NCBI GenBank assembly: GCA_020636155.1
Contig: JACJYM010000006.1
Span: forward strand, 1-64,000
DNA: 64,000 nt
Source of the DNA: Lewinellaceae bacterium
GTDB taxonomy: Bacteria > Bacteroidota > Bacteroidia > Chitinophagales > Saprospiraceae
Reading direction: 5' to 3'
Shown piece after piece: positions 27,517 through 36,642 of this stretch (position 1 is its first letter; every line of letters begins with the position of its first letter). A model generated the notes under the pieces. It was not told where the DNA came from. It did no database searches and saw only the letters and a list, made by a program, of their open reading frames with translations. Position numbers and translations under genes: made by a program.

Positions 27517-28202
27517 TTTGTATTTTTAAATCCTATATTTTTAAGAATATTCGTAAAATCATCATAATCAGGAAAAGCCTGTACCGATTCATATAGGTAC
27601 TTATAAGCCCGGTTGTCTTTTGATTTTAACTTACCTATTAACGGTAATATGCTAGAAAAGTATATGTTGAAGAGTTGTTTTAATGGAAAAACCCGAGGTT
27701 TAGAAAATTCTAAAATCATCATTGTACCTCCAGGCTTAAGTACCCGATACATTTCTTTGAGACCCTTTTCTAGATTTTCAAAATTCCTAACACCAAATCC
27801 TGCAGTAATGATATCAAATTCATCATCACTGAATCTCAAGTTTTCAGAATCTCCAGTTTCGAGGCTAATGACATTCTGAAGACCATCTTTTTTTACTTTA
27901 GTTTCACCAATGCTCAGCATTTGTGGAGACAAATCCATGCCAATAATCGATTTTACAGGCAATTTATGTGCCTCCTCGATGGCGAGATCAGCGGTGCCGG
28001 TCGCCACATCTAGTACTTTGTCAGCAGGCAATCCTTTTAATTGTGCTATGGCTTTTTTTCGCCAAGTCACGTCTATGCCCAAGGTTAAAAATCGATTAAG
28101 AAAATCGTAGTTTGGGGCAATTTTATCAAACATCCCTTGAACTTGTGATTTTTTACTATTCTCATCACTATTGTAAGGTGTAATATCTTTAATATCTGCC
28201 AT
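27465..28202 (-). CDS. ubiE: Menaquinone/ubiquinone biosynthesis C-methyltransferase
   Basis: A SAM-dependent methyltransferase of 245 residues that methylates demethylmenaquinone, the last step in menaquinone synthesis. Motifs are FDKIAPNYDFLNRFLTLGID, the SAM site VLDVATGTADLAI, ITAGFGVRNFENLEKGL and GGTMMILEFSKP. All are UbiE/MenG hallmarks. It lies 9 nt after panB and overlaps porT. Confidence 0.95.
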   Translation of the reverse strand: MADIKDITPYNSDENSKKSQVQGMFDKIAPNYDFLNRFLTLGIDVTWRKKAIAQLKGLPADKVLDVATGTADLAIEEAHKLPVKSIIGMDLSPQMLSIGETKVKKDGLQNVISLETGDSENLRFSDDEFDIITAGFGVRNFENLEKGLKEMYRVLKPGGTMMILEFSKPRVFPLKQLFNIYFSSILPLIGKLKSKDNRAYKYLYESVQAFPDYDDFTNILKNIGFKNTKWKALSFGICSIYTAQK

Positions 28203-28211
28203 TATTTAATT

Positions 28212-29030
28212 CTAGTATTGCTCTTTGTCATTCGGAAAATCTCCATCCTTCACATCGGTTATGTAATGCTCTACAGCACCCTTTATTTCGTCGTATAGGT
28301 CTAGGTATCTTCGCAAAAAGCGAGGTGAAAAATCCTTAGTAAGGCCAAGCATATCGTGCAAAACCAAGACTTGGCCATCAGCATATTTTCCTCCACCAAT
28401 GCCAATGGTCGGGATTTCTAAATTTTCAGAAACTTTCTTGGTTAATTGTGCAGGAATCTTTTCCAATACTATGGCAAAGCACCCCAATTTTTCTAAGTAA
28501 TAGGCATCAGAAAGGAGCTTTTCTGCTTCTTGTTCTTCTTTTGCTCTTACACTATAAGTGCCAAATTTATAAATGCTCTGTGGAGTGAGTCCCAAGTGAC
28601 CCATGACCGGTACACCAGCTGAGATAATGCGTTTGATACTATCACCTACTTCTGAACCACCTTCTAGTTTTACCGCATGGGCACCGGATTCTTTCATGAT
28701 TCTTATGGCAGAATTCAGTGCCTTTTTGGAATCTCCTTGGTAGCTTCCAAAGGGCAAGTCCACGACGACTAGTGCTCTTTTTACCGCTTTTACGACAGAT
28801 TGAGCATGATAGATCATCTGATCTAGAGTGATGGGCAAGGTAGTTTCATGCCCTGCCATGACATTGGAAGCACTGTCACCCACCAAGATTATGTCAATAT
28901 TCGCTTCATCGACTATTCTTGCAAGACTAAAATCATAGGCCGTTAGCATGGCGATTTTCTCACCTTTGTGCTTCATTTCCTGAAGGACGTGAGTCGTTAC
29001 ACGTTTAATATCACTTTTCGCTACAGACAT
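28212..29030 (-). CDS. panB: 3-methyl-2-oxobutanoate hydroxymethyltransferase
   Basis: The enzyme makes ketopantoate from 2-ketoisovalerate and methylene-tetrahydrofolate, the first step of pantothenate synthesis. Motifs are MLTAYDFSLARIVDEANID, VGDSASNVMAGHETTLPITL, VKLEGGSE and GHLGLTPQSIYKFGTYSVRA. I start it at the ATG at 29030; the longer start at 29063 falls inside the minus-7 box at 29061-29068. First gene of a panB-ubiE-porT operon. Confidence 0.95.
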   Translation of the reverse strand: MSVAKSDIKRVTTHVLQEMKHKGEKIAMLTAYDFSLARIVDEANIDIILVGDSASNVMAGHETTLPITLDQMIYHAQSVVKAVKRALVVVDLPFGSYQGDSKKALNSAIRIMKESGAHAVKLEGGSEVGDSIKRIISAGVPVMGHLGLTPQSIYKFGTYSVRAKEEQEAEKLLSDAYYLEKLGCFAIVLEKIPAQLTKKVSENLEIPTIGIGGGKYADGQVLVLHDMLGLTKDFSPRFLRRYLDLYDEIKGAVEHYITDVKDGDFPNDKEQY

Positions 29031-29060
29031 ATTATTATTTCTGACTATGTTTTCAAAACG

Positions 29061-29068
29061 CAAATATA
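29061..29068 (-). promoter_or_regulatory. Minus-7 box of the panB-ubiE-porT operon
   Basis: The minus strand reads TATATTTG, a perfect TAnnTTTG match, about 31 nt before the panB ATG. No clear minus-33 TTG is at the right distance. Confidence 0.45.
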
Positions 29069-29247
29069 CTTTTTTAAGCCAATAGTTAATCAGTTTTTAA
29101 GTCGTGTACTTTTTGGTGAGAAAAGAATAGTTAAAGAAAACATGACCTAATTTACATAGTGTAGCTGACTTCGTGTTTTTATTTTGATCAAATAGAACAT
29201 AATCTTTGTTTTGGCAAAGCCATCTTTTTGGAATTTTCTTTAAGTCG

Positions 29248-29769
29248 TTATTCTTTGCTTTTTGAAGTTTTAAAGCCAATTCTATCTCTTTTTTCATGGT
29301 CTATTGCTATTTTTTCCTTTTGCAAAAGATAGTTGAGTGCTTGATGAATGTCCTTAAACTTTATGTTCATTTCTATTTCTAATTGCATTATACGATCTTT
29401 TAAATCTTTATAATCGTCGAGGTGTTGCCTAAGCAAAACAAATGCCCGCATAATAGAGATATTAACTGCTATGGCTTCGTCACTATTAAGAACACTTGAA
29501 AGCATTGCTATTCCTTGCTCCGTGAAAGCAAAAGGAGCATATCGATTTCCTCCATGAAAACTTGAGGTCACATTTTGTGACCTCAAGTTTTGAATCTCCT
29601 TCTGTGTTAACTGAAACATAAAGTCTTCAGGAATTCTTTTTAAGTTTCTTCGCACCGCTTGTTTTAAGACTTTGGTTTCAACACCATAAAGCTGCGCTAA
29701 ATCTTTGTCAAGGATGACTTTGTTCGCTCTTTATATTAGTATTTTTTGTTTTATTAATTCTATCTCCAT
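29248..29769 (-). pseudogene. ORF6N-domain protein gene interrupted by an in-frame stop
   Basis: Read on the minus strand from the ATG at 29769, the frame gives MEIELIKQKILI, then TAA at 29733-29731, then RANKVILDKDLAQLYGVETK and a full ORF6N domain up to the FAFTEQGIAMLSSVL motif, a helical segment and IGFKTSK at the end. ORF6N proteins normally begin KIYxIRGxxVMLDxDLAxLYGV, so the stop replaces one residue before the Arg. Restart at a GTG at 29655 would lose a third of the DNA-binding domain. ORF6N proteins are phage- or plasmid-type regulators. The gene is probably dead, or the stop is a sequence error. Confidence 0.8.
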
Positions 29770-30070
29770 TTTTTTCAACTATAGTAATGTCAGAATAATA
29801 TATTTTGAACTTCGTTTTAAAGATTTAATTTTCTAATAATTTTGATATTTAAAGATAAAAATAACCTAAGATTTTTTATCGACATAATAAAGCCTTATGT
29901 ATTGTTTAAATGTAAAGTGTATCTTTTTTCAATGAACTGGAAATGTGCATTAATAAATCGTTGTTGTAGGCGACATTATTGGAATCTTATTGTCAAAGCG
30001 TGAAAAGATTGTCACTTGAATTTCTTAAGTTTGCATCCTGATTATTGAAAATACGAGTTAAATATTATAA
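29770..30070. other. Intergenic region of about 300 bp
   Basis: This AT-rich stretch lies between the broken ORF6N gene and a lipoprotein gene. It holds no reading frame worth calling. The only signal is TAAGTTTG at 30026-30033, a minus-7 box 38 nt before the next ATG, without a well-spaced minus-33 element. Confidence 0.4.
30026..30033 (+). promoter_or_regulatory. Minus-7 box upstream of the DUF4249-like gene
   Basis: TAAGTTTG matches TAnnTTTG and lies 38 nt before the ATG at 30071. The nearest TTG is only 14 bp upstream, too close for a standard minus-33. Confidence 0.35.
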
Positions 30071-31039
30071 ATGACGAGAATAGCTATATATTTAATGCTG
30101 ATAATGAGTGTTATGTCCTGCTCTAACGAGTTTGACGTGATTGATGACTTCAAGGAAATCCCAGTAGTCTATGGGTTGCTTGATAGTGATAGTCCTTACC
30201 AGTATATAAGAATCGAACGGGCATTTAGCGATGAAAAGATTTCTGCTCTTGAGCTGGCCTCTAATCCTGATACACTTTATTACAAGAACCTAACGGTCAC
30301 TATTACCAATAAAAAGTCGGGAGAAGTTTTTACGCTAGAAGAAGTTGACGGAAATACCATCGGAATACCACGTGATACAAATGGGATTTTTGCTACGACA
30401 CCCAATTTATTATATAGAATTGAAACTTCTAAGTTAAACCCAAATTTCACAGATAATTTTGTCCTCGATGCATATAGAGGTGATGAGCATTTGTTAAGCT
30501 CAAGCACTAAATTTGTTAAGCAACCATATATTAAAACCCCATCTTCTGCTGAAGCGGATATTAATATCGTGTATAAAAATTTCACTGTAGAATATGCATT
30601 TAAGGATAATGCTTTTATTGCAGATGCCTATTTCGATGTCAACGTGATAGACTTTTTTGCGGATCAATCAACCGAGTTTAAGACCATTAGAATCTATGTT
30701 ACTAAGGCGACTGACAAAACGGTGTTGCGATACGATGGGGTCAATTTTTATACTTCAATTGCTGCCGCATTAAAAAACCAAGAGGTCGAATTTCGTCAGT
30801 TGGTCAGTGTCGATTTAACGGTTCTTACGGGAGGGCAATCCATTTCTGATTATATCAGAGTTGGCCAAGCTAATTCTGGTATCACTTCTTCCGGTGAAAC
30901 TCCAGTTTTTTCGAATATTGAAAATGGTGTCGGTGTATTTTCTAGTATTTCAAAGCTAACGAATAGTTACGGATTAAAACAAGCAGCTTTGGATTCCTTA
31001 AGAAATGGTATTTATACTAAAGATTTGAAATTTAAGTAA
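30071..31039 (+). CDS. DUF4249-like lipoprotein
   Basis: A lipoprotein of 322 residues: the signal peptide ends at MSVMSCS. The opening of the mature part, PVVYGLLDSDSPYQYIRIERAF, and NGVGVFSSIS near the end resemble DUF4249 proteins. Those are usually coded beside TonB-dependent receptors and of unknown function; here no receptor is adjacent. It probably forms an operon with the lipoprotein gene 9 nt downstream. Family assignment is by pattern only. Confidence 0.6.
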   Translation: MTRIAIYLMLIMSVMSCSNEFDVIDDFKEIPVVYGLLDSDSPYQYIRIERAFSDEKISALELASNPDTLYYKNLTVTITNKKSGEVFTLEEVDGNTIGIPRDTNGIFATTPNLLYRIETSKLNPNFTDNFVLDAYRGDEHLLSSSTKFVKQPYIKTPSSAEADINIVYKNFTVEYAFKDNAFIADAYFDVNVIDFFADQSTEFKTIRIYVTKATDKTVLRYDGVNFYTSIAAALKNQEVEFRQLVSVDLTVLTGGQSISDYIRVGQANSGITSSGETPVFSNIENGVGVFSSISKLTNSYGLKQAALDSLRNGIYTKDLKFK

Positions 31040-31048
31040 GGAGATAAC

Positions 31049-31510
31049 ATGAAGTATGTTTGTCTTATTATTTGCTTTTTGCAAGTAATTTCCTGCACTA
31101 ATCATCAAACGGAATCGGAACTGATTGTTGCCAATGAGCAAAATGGTATCAAAGTTAGAATATCGCATTCCGCGGGGAATTATATTGAAGGTGCTGTGCC
31201 GCTGGCTTGTCCGTTTAATATCGGACACAGTGTCGAATCCCAGCCTAAAGACAGTTTATTTGTTATATTGGGGAATTCCATCACTAAAGATAAAACTTTA
31301 CCCGTTCGACCTATTGCCAAACTGCAAATGAGTGATGATAATTTGTTAAAGGAATATGTCGTTGCCACGGTGCCATCGGATACACTCCTTAACTTTGAGG
31401 GTCTAGTGACGGAATATGCTTATGTCAGAAACATCGTAGAAACCTACTTGAATAATTACAAAGGCCTAGGAAAAACCAAGGTCATGGACTGGAGTGCCTA
31501 TAAAAAATAG
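31049..31510 (+). CDS. Lipoprotein resembling a degenerate inorganic pyrophosphatase
   Basis: A lipoprotein of 153 residues with signal peptide ending at QVISCTN. The body lines up by eye with family I pyrophosphatase: CPFNIGHS for YPYNYGFI, QPKDSLFVIL for GDPLDVLVL, LPVRPIAKLQMSDDN for the RPIGVLxMxDE strand, and YLNNYKGLGK for the C-terminal YK helix. The Asp cluster that binds magnesium is mostly lost, so catalysis is doubtful. The assignment is my inference from this alignment. It lies 9 nt after the DUF4249-like gene. Confidence 0.4.
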   Translation: MKYVCLIICFLQVISCTNHQTESELIVANEQNGIKVRISHSAGNYIEGAVPLACPFNIGHSVESQPKDSLFVILGNSITKDKTLPVRPIAKLQMSDDNLLKEYVVATVPSDTLLNFEGLVTEYAYVRNIVETYLNNYKGLGKTKVMDWSAYKK

Positions 31511-31553
31511 TCGCTGAATTGAACAATCGCATTACAAATAATATTTAAGCCTC

Positions 31554-32771
31554 ATGATATTTTGTAAATCACTGGAGTTAGGGCAAAAAGATATTTCCAT
31601 TTCTAGGAATGAAGCATTGAACTATAGTTTTACAAGTGATTTTGAAAAAATAAAGTATGATTGGCATAAGCTGGAAAACCATGATTTGTTAACGAGTGAG
31701 GATTATCTTCAAGCATTGAAAAGTAATTTGTCATCGGATATTCAGGTGTATTTCGGAATGATTTATTCTGAGTCAGAACCAATAATGGGTGTCGTGTACA
31801 ATCTCAAACAAATCAGCCTGACAGAGGCAATCCGTGAAGAAGGAACCCATGAAAAACAATCCTTTTTAAAACAATATTTGAGACAATTTTTAGAGAAATT
31901 CAGTAATATTTATACCCTAGTTACGGGCAATCTTTACATTACTGGTGAGTATGGTTATGCCTGTTCGAGGCATTGGAATAAGCTAGAAATCCTACAAGCC
32001 CTTAATCAAGCATCAAAGGAAATGACCGTTTGGCTAAAGCAAAATGAAAATATCAATGTAGGAATTTATCTTTTTAAAGATTTTTATGCATCTAATCTCG
32101 ATGTTCAGATTGCAAAGAAAGAATGCCAACTTACAAAATTCAGAGTTCAACCCAATATGATTATGGGTATAGACTCTAATTGGTCCTCAATGGAGGATTA
32201 TTTATCGGCCATAAAATCTAAGTATCGGGTTCGCTATCGTCGTTCCAGAAAAGCCATGGGAGAAATTGAGATAGTAGAGCTAAGAGAAGATCAACTCGTA
32301 GAATATCGAGACAAAGTCTATAATTTGTACCATCAAGTTTCAGAGAATGCTGGATTTAATCTATTTGAACTGAGCCAAGACTATTTTATCCAATTAAAAA
32401 GGTCATTAAAGAAAAATTTTAGAGTTTATGCCTACTTTTTAAGAGGAGAAATGGTGGCATTTTACAGCGTCATCTTGAATAATCCTGAACTTGAAGCACA
32501 CTTTTTAGGCTATGAAGGGGCATTGAATCATGACTTTCACATTTACCAAAATATGCTTTATGACATTATAGGAATCGGTATTGCCGAGAAAATGTCTAAG
32601 ATTAATTTTTCCCGTACCGCTCTTGAAATAAAGAGTTCTGTAGGTGCCGTACCTTTTGAGATGGATCTTTATATGAGGCACAAAAATCCGATATTAAACT
32701 GGTTTTTATCTCCTTTGATCAAATATATGACACCAAAATACCAATTGGTAGAAAGAAATCCATTCGGATAA
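31554..32771 (+). CDS. GNAT/FemAB-like acyltransferase-fold protein
   Basis: The protein has 405 residues and appears cytoplasmic. The second half has SAIKSKYRVRYRRSRKA followed by a long acyltransferase-like region with VYAYFLRGEMVAFYSVIL and HFLGYEGALNHDFHIYQNMLY. This resembles the peptidogalycan-type GNAT (DUF482/BcsL) and FemAB families that transfer acyl or aminoacyl groups. Substrate unknown. It is transcribed alone. Confidence 0.55.
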   Translation: MIFCKSLELGQKDISISRNEALNYSFTSDFEKIKYDWHKLENHDLLTSEDYLQALKSNLSSDIQVYFGMIYSESEPIMGVVYNLKQISLTEAIREEGTHEKQSFLKQYLRQFLEKFSNIYTLVTGNLYITGEYGYACSRHWNKLEILQALNQASKEMTVWLKQNENINVGIYLFKDFYASNLDVQIAKKECQLTKFRVQPNMIMGIDSNWSSMEDYLSAIKSKYRVRYRRSRKAMGEIEIVELREDQLVEYRDKVYNLYHQVSENAGFNLFELSQDYFIQLKRSLKKNFRVYAYFLRGEMVAFYSVILNNPELEAHFLGYEGALNHDFHIYQNMLYDIIGIGIAEKMSKINFSRTALEIKSSVGAVPFEMDLYMRHKNPILNWFLSPLIKYMTPKYQLVERNPFG

Positions 32772-32869
32772 TCTTTGCTTTGGATCTTTTTTAGCAGAGG
32801 TCTAGTATGTAAATTGCAGTGTTTAAACGGAAGTCCATCATGTTTCTCAGCATTTTTAGGCGGTATAAT

Positions 32870-32889
32870 AGGTTATTTTAAAATAATCT
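32870..32889. repeat. AT-rich palindrome upstream of the alanine symporter
   Basis: AGGTTATTTT followed directly by AAAATAATCT is a 20 bp near-perfect palindrome in the 200 bp gap before the symporter gene. It could be an operator or part of a terminator for the acyltransferase-like gene. AT-richness lowers its weight. Confidence 0.25.
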
Positions 32890-32974
32890 TTATTTTCACA
32901 TTCAAATTTTTTAACAACTACAGTTAAATTCAATAGATATTGTCTTTAAATGTACAAATTCTGAGACATACGGT

Positions 32975-34588
32975 ATGAAACTATTTGCAAGATTTTTATT
33001 ATTTGTTTTCTTTAATTTGGCAATATTGAATAGTGCTTATTCCCAAGATACAGGAGAAGTGGGACTTGATGAACGTATAAATCAAGCATTTAAGCCAGTT
33101 TCAGATTTTTTCTCAAGTTTTATCTTTTTTAAAGTTGGTGGGGTGCCATTTGTACTTTTATTGTTGGTATTCAGTGCCGCTTTTTTTACCATATTTTTTG
33201 TATTTGTTAATATTAGAAGATTTCCTCTAGCAATTAATATAGTGAGAGGAAAATATGACGATTATGACAAGCATGTGGTCGGCGACCCCAACCTTGCAAT
33301 TGATGGTGACATCGTTGATACCATAGAGGACGAAAGTAGAGATGGTGAGGTGAGCCATTTTCAGGCACTTGCAACCGCTGTTTCAGGAACGGTTGGAAAC
33401 GGTAACATTGCGGGTGTGGCCTTGGCAATTGGAATCGGAGGCCCGGGTGCAACTTTTTGGATGATAGTCTGTGGATTGTTAGGGATGTCCACGAAATTTG
33501 TAGAATGTACATTGGGAGTACAATATCGAGATGTAGATGAAAATGGTGTGGTTCATGGAGGACCAATGTATTATATTTCGCGAGGTCTGAAGGAAAAAGG
33601 TTTTGAGACTTTGGGAAAAGTATCTGCTGTACTGTTTGCCATATTTTGTATCGGTGGAAGCTTTGGCGGAGGTAATGCCGCACAATCAAATCAGGCGACC
33701 ATCGTGGTCAAGGATTTGTTTAATTGGAATAGCTCGGCTGCAGGAACGATAATAGGTGTTTGTATCGCAATATTAGTTGGAATCATTATTATAGGAGGCA
33801 TAAAGAGAATTGCTTCTGTGACAGAGAAAATTGTTCCATTTATGGCAATTTTCTACCTGTTGGCTTGTGTATATATTTTGTTTGCTAATTTCGATGTTCT
33901 TGACGATGCGATTTCATTAATATTTTCTGAGGCATTCAATCCGACGGCGGTTTCTGGAGGAATCGTAGGTGTCATAATGATGGGATTTAAAAGAGCTGCT
34001 TTCTCAAATGAAGCTGGGGCAGGATCGGCATCAATCGCTCACTCTGCGGTGAAAACCAAGTATTCTGCATCTGAAGGATTGGTGGCACTTCTAGAACCTT
34101 TTATAGATACCGTAGTGATTTGTACTATGACTGCTTTGGTTATTATTATCTTCAATATGGGAGGATATTTTGAATATGGTGGTGACGGAAGTTCTGCGGT
34201 GATGATAGATGGGATTTCTTATGAGGGAGCTGGCATTACGACTGTTGCATTTGGCCATTTTATTCCATATTCTCACTTGTTTTTGGCTATTGCCGTATTT
34301 TTGTTTGCCATATCCACAATGATTTCGTGGTCTTATTATGGTCTACAATCTTGGAAATATTTATTTGGTAGAGGCAAAGCCGCTGATTTGACTTACAAAA
34401 TTATCTTTTTGATTTTCGTCGTTATTGGTGCAGCCGCAAATATGAGTTCGATTTGGGATTTCTCTGATGCCATGATTTTTGCGATGGTATTTCCTAATAT
34501 GATCGGATTGTACTTCTTATTCCCAGAAGTGAAAAAACAACTCAACAGATACCTCACCGCGATAGGCGTGAACAAATTTTTTAGATAA
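32975..34588 (+). CDS. Alanine/glycine:cation symporter (AGCS family)
   Basis: A sodium-coupled amino-acid importer of 537 residues with about ten membrane helices plus a cleavable-looking N-terminal segment (NSAYSQD). Family motifs include ALATAVSGTVGNGNIAGVA, GGPGATFWMIVCGLLGMSTKF, YRDVDENGVVHGGPMYYI and AFSNEAGAGSASIAHSAVKT. A soluble insert follows the second hydrophobic segment. It is the first gene of a unit with alkB, 2 nt downstream. Confidence 0.92.
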   Translation: MKLFARFLLFVFFNLAILNSAYSQDTGEVGLDERINQAFKPVSDFFSSFIFFKVGGVPFVLLLLVFSAAFFTIFFVFVNIRRFPLAINIVRGKYDDYDKHVVGDPNLAIDGDIVDTIEDESRDGEVSHFQALATAVSGTVGNGNIAGVALAIGIGGPGATFWMIVCGLLGMSTKFVECTLGVQYRDVDENGVVHGGPMYYISRGLKEKGFETLGKVSAVLFAIFCIGGSFGGGNAAQSNQATIVVKDLFNWNSSAAGTIIGVCIAILVGIIIIGGIKRIASVTEKIVPFMAIFYLLACVYILFANFDVLDDAISLIFSEAFNPTAVSGGIVGVIMMGFKRAAFSNEAGAGSASIAHSAVKTKYSASEGLVALLEPFIDTVVICTMTALVIIIFNMGGYFEYGGDGSSAVMIDGISYEGAGITTVAFGHFIPYSHLFLAIAVFLFAISTMISWSYYGLQSWKYLFGRGKAADLTYKIIFLIFVVIGAAANMSSIWDFSDAMIFAMVFPNMIGLYFLFPEVKKQLNRYLTAIGVNKFFR

Positions 34589-34590
34589 TA

Positions 34591-35646
34591 ATGAAAATAG
34601 GGGATTTAAAATATACTGCGGCTTATATAAATCCCCTCTTGCTGATTCTTGCACTGATGAGTAAGAATGGGTTTTTATTATGGTTGCCAGTCATTTTCTC
34701 TTTTTTGATTATTCCGATACTTGAGTTGGTTCTGACTCCACAAACGAATAATCTGTCTATCCAAGAAATGGAAGAAAAAAAGCTTCACCCAATTTTTGAT
34801 TGGATGCTTTATTTAAATTTGGTCGTTGTGTATCTTGCCTTGTTACTATCCGCAAGGTATTTAACGGTAAATGAATTAAACCCTATCAGTTATCTTGGTC
34901 TATTGTTTTCATTGTCCCTCGTGCTCGCCTCCAATGGAATCAATGTGGCACACGAACTTGGGCACCGAAATAATCTATTTGAGTATTCTTTGGCAAAGTT
35001 TCTGTTATTGCCTTCGCTTTATACCCACTTTAGCATAGAACACAATCGGGGTCATCATCTCAATGTGGCAACGCCGCTAGATCCATCTACGGCAAGATAT
35101 AATGAGGTCTTATATAAGTTTTGGTTTAGGTCAATTGTAAAAGGATACCAACATGCATGGAAGTTGGAGAATCATCGATTGAAAAGCAAGGTTGGAATGG
35201 AAAGATATTTTGGCAATGAAATGATTTTAAATCTTATAATCAGTATCTTATATATATTTCTTATTTATAATGTATTTGGGTTGACAATATTATTATTTTT
35301 TCTACTTGCCGCTGTAATCTCGGTTTTTATGTTAGAAACCATTAATTATATAGAGCATTATGGCCTTAAAAGACAAAAAAATCAATCGGGGCGATATGAA
35401 AGGGTGAATTATATGCATAGTTGGGATGCAAATTATCCGCTTGGAAGGATTGTTTTATATGAATTGACACGGCATGCGGATCATCATGCTTCCACTTTTA
35501 AAAAATACCAAACTCTGAATTCACAAGATGGCCTTAACAGTCTTCCTTACGGTTACCCCACCAGTATGATCTTGGCATTGTGGCCACCAGTATGGTTTAA
35601 AATCATGAATAAAAGAATAAGTGAAAATCGAGATTATGGATATTAG
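34591..35646 (+). CDS. alkB: Alkane 1-monooxygenase (AlkB-type di-iron membrane hydroxylase)
   Basis: The enzyme hydroxylates the terminal carbon of alkanes or fatty chains with oxygen and rubredoxin electrons. Its 351 residues carry six hydrophobic segments. The three histidine boxes are HELGHR (about 121), EHNRGHH (about 150) and RHADHH (about 294), and NYIEHYGLKR supplies the extra HYG motif of true AlkB proteins. Rubredoxin genes are not seen nearby, so the electron donor lies elsewhere. It is cotranscribed with the symporter and a small membrane protein. Confidence 0.9.
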   Translation: MKIGDLKYTAAYINPLLLILALMSKNGFLLWLPVIFSFLIIPILELVLTPQTNNLSIQEMEEKKLHPIFDWMLYLNLVVVYLALLLSARYLTVNELNPISYLGLLFSLSLVLASNGINVAHELGHRNNLFEYSLAKFLLLPSLYTHFSIEHNRGHHLNVATPLDPSTARYNEVLYKFWFRSIVKGYQHAWKLENHRLKSKVGMERYFGNEMILNLIISILYIFLIYNVFGLTILLFFLLAAVISVFMLETINYIEHYGLKRQKNQSGRYERVNYMHSWDANYPLGRIVLYELTRHADHHASTFKKYQTLNSQDGLNSLPYGYPTSMILALWPPVWFKIMNKRISENRDYGY

Positions 35647-36067
35647 ACAGTTCAAAGGCTATTTATTTCAGCCAAAATATCAATTGATTGTGACGATTTT
35701 CGTAGGGTTCATTATCATAGCACTCAATATGATATCTTTTGCCATCGACGACAATTCTACCATGAATTCTCGAATTTTAAACATTGCCTTGAGCAATATT
35801 ATTTTTTTTGTGTTGTTAAATGTAATCTTCGGAGTGATGAGTGATTTAAAATATTACTACCGTGATTCCATATATGCATTTATAGCATTGGTCGGGATGA
35901 GTTATGTGTGTATGTATTGGATAATAGGAAAAAACTCTGAAGATTTTTATTTATTCAAAAAAATATTTATCGTTTTAGGAATTTGTTATGTCGTTTTTCT
36001 TGTTTTAATGAATTTGATGAAAAAAGCCATCAATGTTGTGGACAAGGAACATGAAAAAAATGCCTAA
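35636..36067 (+). CDS. Small four-helix membrane protein of unknown function
   Basis: About 143 residues with four hydrophobic segments and a basic C-terminus. I do not recognise the family. The ATG at 35636 overlaps the end of alkB by 11 nt; a GTG at 35621 is in the same frame. The coupling suggests a link with AlkB or membrane lipids, but nothing in the sequence proves it. Confidence 0.6.
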   Translation: MDIRQFKGYLFQPKYQLIVTIFVGFIIIALNMISFAIDDNSTMNSRILNIALSNIIFFVLLNVIFGVMSDLKYYYRDSIYAFIALVGMSYVCMYWIIGKNSEDFYLFKKIFIVLGICYVVFLVLMNLMKKAINVVDKEHEKNA

Positions 36068-36102
36068 TAGTTACAGATGAAAAATGTTATAACACAAAAA
36101 TT

Positions 36103-36642
36103 ATGAGAAAATTGACAATGATTGTAAGCTCTTTATTTAGCCTTTTTTTAATCTTCACTTCTTGCAAATCTTCGGATAAAAACATGGTTTTGGATCAAAA
36201 GATGGAGCAAGATTCAGTGATAGTACTAAAAGATGGTAAGAAAATCCCCAAGGTTTACAAATCTGATGCAGAATGGAAGGCAGAACTAAGCCCTGAACAA
36301 TATAACGTCATGAGAGAAGCGGGAACCGAAAGGGCATTTACAGGAAAATATTACAACAATCACGAAGAAGGCAGGTATGCTTGTAGTGCCTGTGGAATCC
36401 CGTTATTTGATAGTAAAACAAAATTTGATAGCGGTACGGGATGGCCTAGTTTTTATGCTCCAGAAGACCCAAATGTAGTTCGTGAAGATAAAGACAACAA
36501 ACTCGGATATACCCGTACAGAAGTGCTTTGCGCTAGGTGCGGCGGGCATCTAGGCCATGTTTTCAATGATGGGCCAAAACCTACAGGATTGAGATATTGT
36601 ATCAATTCCGTATGTCTCGAATTTATCCCAGATGTAAACTAA
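36103..36642 (+). CDS. msrB: Peptide-methionine (R)-S-oxide reductase, exported lipoprotein form
   Basis: A lipoprotein signal peptide ending at FTSCKS is followed by a linker and a complete MsrB domain. Zinc cysteines are CSAC (near 99) and CARCGGHLGH; GTGWPSFYAP is the substrate loop; the catalytic Cys is in RYCINSVCLEF. It repairs methionine-R-sulfoxide in envelope proteins. The 3' end overlaps the convergent tsaD stop by 4 nt. Confidence 0.94.
   Translation: MRKLTMIVSSLFSLFLIFTSCKSSDKNMVLDQKMEQDSVIVLKDGKKIPKVYKSDAEWKAELSPEQYNVMREAGTERAFTGKYYNNHEEGRYACSACGIPLFDSKTKFDSGTGWPSFYAPEDPNVVREDKDNKLGYTRTEVLCARCGGHLGHVFNDGPKPTGLRYCINSVCLEFIPDVN

Noticed and set aside
29097..29297. A 66-codon minus-strand frame after the ORF6N gene
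   Set aside because: It overlaps the ORF6N 3' end in another frame and lacks any recognisable feature.
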